From NCBI GenBank assembly GCA_029939545.1, contig JAOZSS010000054.1, positions 1-12,803 of the forward strand: a stretch of 12,803 bases of DNA, given 5' to 3'. The notes under the pieces were generated by a model. It had not been told where the DNA came from. It saw only the letters and a list, made by a program, of their open reading frames with translations, and searched no databases. The translations under genes were made by a program, and so were the position numbers. Numbering within the stretch: position 1 is the first letter of the stretch; each line of letters begins with the position of its first letter. This DNA is from Kiritimatiellia bacterium. GTDB taxonomy: Bacteria > Verrucomicrobiota > Kiritimatiellia > UBA8416 > JABMPJ01. This document shows, one piece after another, positions 7,418 through 12,803 of this stretch.

Positions 7418-9717
7418 GATGACGCCTCCTGTCGTTGGCCGGCAATCCGCAGCCCGACGCAGAGGGCCACGAGAATTCCCGTCCCGATCCCGATCCATAT
7501 CGCGGAGCTCGACGGATGCCGGATGAATGTTCCGGCCTGATAGAACAGCATGGAGATCACCCATGCCAACAAGGTGAGGTAGAAGACGGAGAACGAGGCC
7601 CACTTGGCTGAGGTCTCTTTGAAGATGGCGCCGACGGCGGCGACGCACGGCGTGTAGATCAGGATAAAGAGCAGGTAGGCGAAGGCACCGATCTTGCCGT
7701 CATAGAACCGCGCCATCGTGGAAACCGTACGGTCGCTGATAGCCATCTCCTCGGCCATCGTTGCGGTATCGGTCAGTTTGCTTCCAGCGCCAAGACCGAG
7801 AGGGTCTGTCACCTTCTCCCCAAAACCCTCAAATCCTTCCGGAATCGCCCGGAACGCAGCCATGATCCCTTCCCAGAAGTCGAAGGGGGTCTCATCCTCA
7901 ACCACGCTCTCCTCTTCACTGATCTGCGTGTAGAGCGCGTCGAGCGTTCCCACTACGGCTTCCTTGGCAAAGAGTCCGGCGAACATGCCGACAGCGCCCG
8001 GCCAGTTCTCCTGTGTCAGTCCCATGGGATAGAAGACAGGCGCCACCTTGCGGCTGATCGCGCTCAGGACCGAGTCCTTGCTGTTTGCATGGCCGATGCT
8101 CCCGTCCGTTCCGATCGTATTAAGGAAGCTCAGGATGATGACGGCGATGATCACCACCTGGCCGGCGCGCACAATGAAACTCTTCAGGCGCGTCCAGGTG
8201 TGAAAGCAAAGGCCGCGCAAGGTAGGGAGGTGATAAGGGGGCAGCTCCATGACAAACGATGTCGCTTCGCCCTGTAGAATGGTCTGCTTGAAGAGCAGCC
8301 CGGTCAAAACAGCCAGCACGATGCCGATCATGTAGAGCCCGAAGATCACCAGGCCGCCGCTTTGCGGGAAGAAGGCCGCCGCGAAGAGGGTATAGACCGG
8401 CAGGCGTGCTCCGCACGACATGAACGGATTCATCATGATCGTCAGGATGCGGTCGCGGCTGTTCTCCAGCGTGCGCGTGGCCAGGATGGCCGGCACATTA
8501 CAGCCAAACCCAACCAGCATCGGAATGAACGCCTTGCCGGGCAGCCCGATCGTCCGGAGGAAGCGGTCCATCACGAACGCCGCGCGCGCCATGTAGCCGG
8601 AGTCCTCCAGAAAGGCCAGGCAGAGGAAAATCAGGGAGATCGGGGGAATAAATGTGGCAACAGTCTGGATGCCGCCACCCACGCCATTGGCAAGCAGAGC
8701 GATCAGCCAGCCCGGACAATGAAGCGTACCCAGCAGTGCCCCGAACCCGTCGACAAAGAGGGTCCCGCAGAGTTCGTCGAAGAAATCAATGAACGGCGCT
8801 CCCACATTCATGGTGATCATGAAGACCAGGTACATGATGCCGAAGAAGATCGGGATGCCCACCACGCGGTTGAGCAAGACTCTGTCGATCGCATGCGACA
8901 CGGTGCGGCGCATCTCGTTCTCCCGGTGCACGACATCGCGTGCGAGCCCGTGAATGAATCCGTAACGCCCATCGGCAATGACGATATCGATGTCCTCGCC
9001 CGTATGGGCCTCGACGCGCTTCGATTCCGCTGCCACCATATCTCTGAGCTCGGTATCACCAAGCAGGTCGGCGGCGATCTCATCCTGATCCAACAGCTTG
9101 AGTGTCAGCCAGCGGGGATCGACACCGCGCTTCTGTGCCGACTCGGTGACCTTGACTGTGATGTGCCTGATGGCCTTTTCCAGTTCGGAGTCGTACAGGA
9201 CGCGGGTGGGGGAGGCTTCTCCTCGCGCCGCTGCATTGGTGATAGCATCCTTCAGTTCTGCCAGCCCCTGCTTCTTCGGGATAGAGATTGGGATGACCGG
9301 GCAGCCGAGGTGTCGTGAAAGGTGCTCAACCTCTATGCGGATACGCCGTTTACGGGCCACGTCCATCATGCTGAGTGCCACGACAACCGGAACCTTCATC
9401 TCAAGAATTTGCGTCGTCAGGAAGAGGTTGCGCTCGACGTTCGTAGCGTCGACGATATTGACCACCACGTCCGGCTTGCTCTTGAGGATGTGTTCGCGGG
9501 CGAGGGTTTCGTCGGGTGAGTAAGCGGAGAAAGAGTAGATTCCAGGAAGATCCGTCGCATGTACCTGTGCACCACCGTGCTCGTAGGAGCCCTCGATTCG
9601 CTCGACCGTAACCCCGGGCCAGTTGCCCACGTGTTGGCGCGCACCGGTCAGCGCGTTGAACAGGGTCGTTTTACCGGAATTAGGGTTGCCGGCGAGTGCA
9701 ATCTCAAGCTTCTTCAT
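7414..9717 (-). CDS. feoB: ferrous iron transporter FeoB
   Basis: This full-length 767-residue Fe(II) transporter of the inner membrane is made of a cytoplasmic GTPase, a helical GDI-like segment and a polytopic channel. G1 is GNPNSGKTT (10-18), the G2 Thr is in NWPGVTVE (32-39) and G3 is DLPGIYS (56-62). G4 reads SMMD (116-119) where the family normally has NMxD, an unusual change made by one base (AGC for AAC). A G5-like stretch ISIPKKQG is at 144-151. The membrane part has both Gate motifs: GCNVPAILATRTLE...NPFMSCGARLPVY and, later, AGLFAKEAVVGTLDALYT, then IYTPCVAAVGAIFKE. The ATG at 9717 overlaps the feoA stop in ATGA, and the stop overlaps feoC the same way, so the three are translationally coupled. 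Expression is likely repressed by the operon's own DtxR-family protein under iron sufficiency. Confidence 0.97.
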   Translation of the reverse strand: MKKLEIALAGNPNSGKTTLFNALTGARQHVGNWPGVTVERIEGSYEHGGAQVHATDLPGIYSFSAYSPDETLAREHILKSKPDVVVNIVDATNVERNLFLTTQILEMKVPVVVALSMMDVARKRRIRIEVEHLSRHLGCPVIPISIPKKQGLAELKDAITNAAARGEASPTRVLYDSELEKAIRHITVKVTESAQKRGVDPRWLTLKLLDQDEIAADLLGDTELRDMVAAESKRVEAHTGEDIDIVIADGRYGFIHGLARDVVHRENEMRRTVSHAIDRVLLNRVVGIPIFFGIMYLVFMITMNVGAPFIDFFDELCGTLFVDGFGALLGTLHCPGWLIALLANGVGGGIQTVATFIPPISLIFLCLAFLEDSGYMARAAFVMDRFLRTIGLPGKAFIPMLVGFGCNVPAILATRTLENSRDRILTIMMNPFMSCGARLPVYTLFAAAFFPQSGGLVIFGLYMIGIVLAVLTGLLFKQTILQGEATSFVMELPPYHLPTLRGLCFHTWTRLKSFIVRAGQVVIIAVIILSFLNTIGTDGSIGHANSKDSVLSAISRKVAPVFYPMGLTQENWPGAVGMFAGLFAKEAVVGTLDALYTQISEEESVVEDETPFDFWEGIMAAFRAIPEGFEGFGEKVTDPLGLGAGSKLTDTATMAEEMAISDRTVSTMARFYDGKIGAFAYLLFILIYTPCVAAVGAIFKETSAKWASFSVFYLTLLAWVISMLFYQAGTFIRHPSSSAIWIGIGTGILVALCVGLRIAGQRQEASS

Positions 9718-10199
9718 AGTGGCATGATGACTTCGATTTCGACGGCATCGGCCTCCGCCTTGCGTAGCGTAAGGTGTGATCCCTGCAACTCAATCACCAC
9801 TGGGTCCCCCAGCGGTGCGACACGGACCAACTTGAACTCGGCCTGTTTGACCATACCCATTCGCAGCAGTTTGTGCCGGTAGTCCCGGTCACGCGTGACA
9901 TACCCGGTGATCCGTGCGTGCTGGTCGATCTGCAGATCTCTGATCTTTACCCGGTCCCCCACGAGGATCTTCTCCGCCATGCCGTTCCCGATTGTCAGTC
10001 GGGCATCGCCGCTAAGCAACACAACAGGGCCTCCGCCTGTGCCCGTGTGATTGGCCTCCGCCACTTCGATCCTCGAACCCACGTTCAGCCCAAGGGCGAT
10101 GATGCGCTGCTGGAACTCGCGTCCGCCGCGCAGGGCCAGTACGTAGCCCTTCTGGCCCGTGGCCATTCGACTCAACGGTTGGCTCGGCGACTTATGCAT
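9714..10199 (-). CDS. feoA: FeoA protein with two FeoA domains in tandem
   Basis: The product has 161 residues and two SH3-like FeoA folds; single-domain FeoA is about 75-85. Domain 1 (about 11-82) shows QQRIIALGLNVGSRIEV, then GGPVVLLSGDARLTIGNGMAEKI. Domain 2 (about 95-158) shows RHKLLRMGMVKQAEFKLV, then APLGDPVVIELQGSHLTLRK. FeoA is a small cytoplasmic partner of FeoB, thought to interact with it and support Fe(II) uptake; the duplicated form could supply two contact surfaces in one chain. An open frame reaches 10259, but that extension lies inside the repressor gene and has no ribosome site. I choose ATG 10199, which overlaps the repressor stop by eight bases and has AAGGGG about eleven bases upstream. 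ATG 10166 is a further, less likely option. It overlaps feoB by four bases. Confidence 0.9.
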   Translation of the reverse strand: MHKSPSQPLSRMATGQKGYVLALRGGREFQQRIIALGLNVGSRIEVAEANHTGTGGGPVVLLSGDARLTIGNGMAEKILVGDRVKIRDLQIDQHARITGYVTRDRDYRHKLLRMGMVKQAEFKLVRVAPLGDPVVIELQGSHLTLRKAEADAVEIEVIMPL

Positions 10200-10635
10200 G
10201 ATGGACAAACCCCTTGCCTTCAACCCATGTGGTTTTTCCGTTGCCGGAGCTTCGGTCATATTCGATGTATGCGATCAGGCGTTCCAGGATCACGTCGCCC
10301 ACAATGTGTTCCATCTTGCAGGCGCAAGCCGTGGCGGTCTTCTCGTCGACCGACAACACCTCGGTGAAGAAGTGGGTCAGTACCTCGTGACGATGCACCA
10401 CGTCGCGCGCCACACGCTCCCCTTCCTCGGTGAGCGCGATGAGGTCATACGGCTCGTGTCGGACCAGGTCTCGTTTGACCAGTCCGCGCAATGCGTTGGT
10501 CACAGAGGAAGCGGCCACACCGAGCCGGTCGGCGATATCTTTCGACCGTGCCTCACCGCGCTCAGCAATGACCAAGAAGATCGATTCCAGGTAATCTTCC
10601 AGACTCGCGCTCAGCTCTGTCGTCATCGTCTCCAC
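10192..10635 (-). CDS. DtxR/MntR-family metal-dependent transcriptional repressor
   Basis: The product has 147 residues from GTG 10635. A winged-helix DNA-binding domain (EARSKDIADRLGVAASSVTNALRGLVKRDLV, about 28-58) is followed by the helical metal-binding and dimerisation domain; the SH3-like third domain of classical DtxR is absent. Likely metal ligands, by alignment in mind with known members, are Asp14 and Glu17 in LEDYLE (as in MntR), His83-Glu84, and C-x2-E-H at Cys106, Glu109, His110 (Cys as in DtxR/IdeR, Glu in MntR). The mixed site makes Fe(II) versus Mn(II) hard to call; leading a feo operon argues for iron. With bound metal it should bind the TTTAG-N6-CTAAA dyads and repress. Starts at GTG 10641 and ATG 10626 are possible; GTG 10635 has AGGAG at the best spacing. 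The stop overlaps feoA by eight bases, so the repressor is made with its targets and should autoregulate. Confidence 0.88.
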   Translation of the reverse strand: METMTTELSASLEDYLESIFLVIAERGEARSKDIADRLGVAASSVTNALRGLVKRDLVRHEPYDLIALTEEGERVARDVVHRHEVLTHFFTEVLSVDEKTATACACKMEHIVGDVILERLIAYIEYDRSSGNGKTTWVEGKGFVHHA

Positions 10636-10643
10636 GCACACCG

Positions 10644-10648
10644 CTCCT
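10644..10648 (-). promoter_or_regulatory. ribosome binding site of the DtxR-family gene
   Basis: AGGAG on the minus strand lies eight bases upstream of GTG 10635, two bases from GTG 10641 and 17 bases from ATG 10626. Spacing therefore favours GTG 10635 as the initiation codon. Confidence 0.5.
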
Positions 10649-10666
10649 AATCAGCGTCACTCGGTC

Positions 10667-10696
10667 TATTTAGGCGCATCTAAATTAAGACTGCAA
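10667..10696 (-). promoter_or_regulatory. candidate promoter of the dtxR-feoABC operon
   Basis: On the minus strand TTGCAG (10696-10691) is followed after 18 bases by TAAATA (10672-10667), a plausible but imperfect sigma-70 pair. The -10 candidate lies within the repressor-proximal dyad, so repressor binding there would block polymerase. A start near 10660 would leave a leader of about 25 bases containing the AGGAG. No other strong promoter is obvious in the gap. Confidence 0.35.
10669..10684. promoter_or_regulatory. predicted DtxR-family operator, gene-proximal box
   Basis: TTTAGGCGCATCTAAA has perfect 5-base arms, 6 with the flanking A and T, and is centred about 41 bases upstream of GTG 10635. 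It overlaps the candidate -10 of the repressor operon. Its minus-strand reading shares 13 of 16 bases with the porin box. Autoregulatory operators of this general dyad form are usual for DtxR/MntR/IdeR proteins. Confidence 0.6.
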
Positions 10697-10703
10697 GCCC
10701 CTT

Positions 10704-10719
10704 TTTAGACAGAGCTAAA
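10704..10719. promoter_or_regulatory. predicted DtxR-family operator, distal box
   Basis: TTTAGACAGAGCTAAA has the same perfect TTTAG/CTAAA arms and the same 6-base spacing as the proximal box, with a different spacer. The two centres are 35 bases apart in the gap between the repressor operon and the divergent lipoprotein gene, so this copy might serve either or both directions. Confidence 0.55.
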
Positions 10720-10839
10720 TATTTATCTGCTTCGCTCTTGTTTAACCGTCTGAGGCCAACTAAGGTGGACACCAAATAGATGCGCTACAAGCGTGCAGGT
10801 GAGGTTAGGCGGCGCGGTGCCGCAGCAAGGAGCCCTGAG

Positions 10840-11250
10840 ATGAAGAAAGTTCTGGTTGCAGTTGTCGTGTTGTTGGTGGGCCTGGTGGTCAGTGGATGCG
10901 GCAGCAAGTATGCTGACGTGAAGAAGACGAACACCAAGTTCGCGAAGGCCACGGAGGCGTACGTCGCGGATCTTGAGAAGGCAGACGACGCCAAGTCGGT
11001 TGCGAAGGCGATCAATGGCTACGCCGACGAGATGGAAGTCTTCTGGCCAAAGATGAAGGCCCTGTCGGAGAAGTACCCCGAGCTGCAGGATCCCAACAAC
11101 GTGCCGAAGCAGATTCAGGCGTCGCAGAAGGAATCCGAAGCCAGCGGAAAGAAGATGGCCGCCACCTTCATGAAACTCATGCCCTACATGACCGACCCCG
11201 AAGTCCGCAAAGCCCAGGAGCGCCTCGGCAAGATCATGTCTCAGCAATAG
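10840..11250 (+). CDS. small predicted lipoprotein, Lys/Glu-rich and helical
   Basis: The product has 136 residues. The signal is short (MKK, then VLVAVVVLLVGLVV) and ends in the lipobox VVSGC with the lipidated Cys at about 20; Gly and Ser follow, so no obvious inner-membrane retention Asp. The mature part is about 116 residues, charged and helix-forming, with no further Cys and no His, so a heme or Fe-S role is unlikely. I do not recognise a family. An open frame begins at 10780, but ATG 10840 with AAGGAG seven bases upstream and a proper signal peptide is the real start. The gene is divergent from the dtxR-feo operon and shares its control region with two predicted operators, so iron control is possible. 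Its 3' end overlaps the convergent XdhC-family gene by 17 bases. Confidence 0.8.
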   Translation: MKKVLVAVVVLLVGLVVSGCGSKYADVKKTNTKFAKATEAYVADLEKADDAKSVAKAINGYADEMEVFWPKMKALSEKYPELQDPNNVPKQIQASQKESEASGKKMAATFMKLMPYMTDPEVRKAQERLGKIMSQQ

Positions 11251-12202
11251 GCCCGTTCCGGACGGCGATGACCTCTGCGGCGATGCTGATCGCTATTTCG
11301 GCGGGGGTGTTGCTGGCGATGGGGAGGCCGATCGGGGCGTGGATCGCGTCGAGCGATTCTGGCGCTACCCCCTGCGCGATCAGGTTGGCGCGGATCGTGG
11401 CAATCTTGGCCGCGCTGCCCATCATGCCGAGGTAGCGCAGTGGGCGCCCGACCAATTGGGCGAGCACGGTTTCATCATGTGCGTGACCAAAGGTCATGAT
11501 CGCGACGTAGCTGCGGTCGCCATCGGGGATGTGGCGCTCCATGTCGGTGTAGTCCACCACGCGACACTCATCAGCCTGCACATTGTCCCGCATGGTGGCT
11601 AGATCGGGCCGGTTGTCCAAAATAACGATGCGCATCCCGAGTGAGGCAAGTAAAGGGGTAAGCGCCAGAGAGACATGGCCGCCACCGACCAGGGTCATGG
11701 TGTCGCGTATCCCTACCGTCTCGCGGTAGCACCATGGATCGGGAGCGTACCCAGCCCCCGCGTTGCTGTCCGCCGCCGGCACGCAGTGGAGGCCGTTGGC
11801 GTCGAGCGACAGATGGTGCGGCCGGTTGTTGCGGTAGGCATCTTGGATCGTGAGAAGGGTTGCCCGGTCGGCCTCGCCCAGACAGACAGCGATGAAGCGC
11901 TGTTCGCCGGAGCAGATCATGCCGGACGCATGCGCACCCGTCTCCCCGGTGTGCGTCATGGTGACCCGGTGGGGTGGGGGCGGTGGATGTTCCTGCAGCA
12001 TGGCTGTTGCCGACTCGGCCAGACTGAACTCGGAGCGCCCGCCGCCGACCGTGCCCAGACGTTCTCCATCGGCGGTGACTGCTAATTTCGCACCGGGTCG
12101 GTTGGGGCCGGAGCCCTCTGCATCCACCATCACGACAAGGCCGACCGGCTTCCCGCTCGCCACGAGCGACGTCACCGCACTCCAGAAATCGACATCATGC
12201 AT
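11234..12202 (-). CDS. XdhC/CoxI-family molybdenum-hydroxylase maturation protein
   Basis: The product has 322 residues and both XdhC domains. The N-terminal domain shows EGSGPNRPGAKLAV (29-42), LGTVGGGRSE (49-58) and GMICSGEQ (94-101), where most relatives read MICGG. The C-terminal Rossmann domain shows LVGGGHVSLAL (171-181), VILDNRPD (193-200), MTFGHAHDETVL (236-247), YLGMMGSAAK (257-266) and the strongly conserved APIGLPIASNTPAEIAISIA (289-308). XdhC binds molybdenum cofactor and helps its sulfuration and insertion into xanthine dehydrogenase or related enzymes; CoxI serves CO dehydrogenase-type enzymes. No hydroxylase subunit is in the window, so the client is unknown. An open frame reaches ATG 12226, but ATG 12202 has GGAG nine bases upstream and overlaps the previous stop by eight bases. 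A run of five prolines (73-77) lies in a linker. Confidence 0.9.
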   Translation of the reverse strand: MHDVDFWSAVTSLVASGKPVGLVVMVDAEGSGPNRPGAKLAVTADGERLGTVGGGRSEFSLAESATAMLQEHPPPPPHRVTMTHTGETGAHASGMICSGEQRFIAVCLGEADRATLLTIQDAYRNNRPHHLSLDANGLHCVPAADSNAGAGYAPDPWCYRETVGIRDTMTLVGGGHVSLALTPLLASLGMRIVILDNRPDLATMRDNVQADECRVVDYTDMERHIPDGDRSYVAIMTFGHAHDETVLAQLVGRPLRYLGMMGSAAKIATIRANLIAQGVAPESLDAIHAPIGLPIASNTPAEIAISIAAEVIAVRNGPIAET

Positions 12203-12689
12203 CGAACCAGACTCCGCTGAGTGCATAGTAAATGGCCATCAGGCCCGAGAAAATCGCGCTTCCCGCGAATCGCCATCGTAGGGGCAGCACCACCTGGATC
12301 ACGAAGTTGCCGACGATGGCGATTGGGATGTTGACCAGCCAGGAGAGAAAGGCGGTCTGCAGCAAGGCCAGTCGAAGCGCCTCCCCGTTGGCGCTGAACA
12401 GCGCGATGAAGAGCAGGTGGCGTGCGATCCAGAGCGGGTTGAAGTAGAGGAGCGCCAATCCGGTTCGTGCCAATGCACGGCGCGGGCCGTTTCCGGTCGC
12501 AGATGTACGGCGATCGATCCATCGGAAGTAGGCCGGGATCTCCCATGCATAGACGGTGGCACCGATGAGCATGATACCCATGAGCCGCCACGGCGAGAAC
12601 ACGCCGAGAATCATGGCGGCAACACTGTCGCCGGCGGCGTAGATCAGCAGGCCCTGCAGCGCGTTGCGTTTGGTGATGGCGAAAGGCAT
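12195..12689 (-). CDS. four-helix membrane protein resembling the Mpv17/PMP22 family
   Basis: The 164-residue protein has hydrophobic segments at about 9-27, 33-50, 77-98 and 108-158, the last long enough for two helices. It resembles Mpv17/PMP22 proteins: an N-terminal TKRNALQGLLIYAAGDSVAA recalls the family's TxxxxGxLxxxGDxxxQ; VYAWEIPAYFRWIDR recalls the GPxxHxWYxxLDR region; and the end, NIPIAIVGNFVIQVVLPLRW then RFAGSAIFSG, recalls the WPxxQxxNFxxVPxxxR signature before the last helix. I judged this by eye. Mpv17 relatives are mostly eukaryotic organelle membrane proteins proposed to form channels; a bacterial function is unknown. The stop overlaps the XdhC-family start by eight bases and the ATG overlaps the upstream stop in TGATG, so it belongs to that operon. 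If the resemblance fails, it is a membrane protein of unknown function. Confidence 0.7.
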   Translation of the reverse strand: MPFAITKRNALQGLLIYAAGDSVAAMILGVFSPWRLMGIMLIGATVYAWEIPAYFRWIDRRTSATGNGPRRALARTGLALLYFNPLWIARHLLFIALFSANGEALRLALLQTAFLSWLVNIPIAIVGNFVIQVVLPLRWRFAGSAIFSGLMAIYYALSGVWFDA

Positions 12690-12803
12690 CAGGCGTTCCG
12701 ATCCGGTGCGGCGTCTTCAAGCTCACGCAGAATGCGCTCATGCGTCAACGGTGCCTCGAAGTGGTCGACAGGCAATGGGCGCACAGAGGCCATCGCGGCC
12801 CGA
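12689..12803 (-). CDS. C-terminal end of an unidentified protein, truncated by the window
   Basis: On the minus strand a frame is open from the window edge to TGA at 12691-12689, giving 37 residues that include PLPVDHFEAPLTHERILREL and end in DAAPDRNA. The stop shares its A with the ATG of the membrane-protein gene (TGATG), the kind of overlap that couples translation, and this supports it being a real gene end rather than chance. The residues do not let me name a family. Confidence 0.55.
   Translation of the reverse strand, partial: RAAMASVRPLPVDHFEAPLTHERILRELEDAAPDRNA

Noticed and set aside
7418..7648. N-terminal extension of FeoC by 77 codons
   Set aside because: The extension is Arg-rich, lies inside the conserved end of feoB, and the ATG at 7417 has a good ribosome site and the usual ATGA overlap.
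8362..9318. Open frame of 318 codons on the plus strand
   Set aside because: It is wholly antisense to feoB, and its Arg/Gln/His-rich composition is typical of a shadow frame.
10809..10823. Small hairpin GCGGC-5-GCCGC just before the lipoprotein ribosome site
   Set aside because: A 5-bp GC stem is expected by chance in such GC-rich sequence, and nothing else suggests a riboswitch or attenuator.

Overview
The window is GC-rich, almost entirely coding DNA from a Gram-negative (diderm) bacterium. An LptF/LptG-type lipopolysaccharide permease, an outer-membrane porin ending in Phe, an O-antigen-ligase-like enzyme and a lipoprotein all imply an outer membrane. I cannot fix the phylum from sequence alone; a PVC-type or other environmental lineage is only a guess. 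I see no tRNA, rRNA, CRISPR array, insertion sequence or phage gene, and no intergenic gap above about 200 bases.

Layout. (1) Positions 1-2752, plus strand: the 3' part of a TPR-repeat gene, then a Wzy/WaaL-type O-antigen ligase-like membrane protein, probably one polysaccharide or envelope operon. (2) Positions 2758-5325, minus strand, convergent with the first block: an LptF/LptG family permease followed by a GT39/GT83-type (ArnT-like) polyprenyl-phosphate sugar transferase, again envelope glycolipid functions. (3) Positions 5411-7130, minus strand: a porin overlapped by a gene for a small secreted FMN-binding-domain protein with an intact flavinylation motif. (4) Positions 7193-10635, minus strand: a compact ferrous-iron operon, DtxR/MntR-family repressor - tandem-domain FeoA - FeoB - FeoC, with every junction overlapping by 4 or 8 bases. 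(5) Positions 10636-10839: a divergent control region with two TTTAG-N6-CTAAA dyads. (6) Positions 10840-11250, plus strand: a small helical lipoprotein. (7) Positions 11234-12803, minus strand: an XdhC/CoxI-family maturation factor, a four-helix membrane protein that resembles the Mpv17/PMP22 family, and the 3' end of an unidentified gene, all with overlapping ends.

The most interesting point is a probable local iron regulon. A third copy of the dyad lies directly upstream of the porin gene and matches the repressor-proximal copy at 13 of 16 positions in the same orientation. This suggests that the metalloregulator controls its own feo operon, the porin + flavoprotein pair, and perhaps the divergent lipoprotein. 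I infer a route in which the porin admits a substrate, a covalently flavinylated periplasmic protein reduces Fe(III), and FeoB imports Fe(II). Other points to check are the N-to-S change in the FeoB G4 motif, a bacterial Mpv17-like protein, and a perfect 20-bp palindrome upstream of the lptF/G-like gene.
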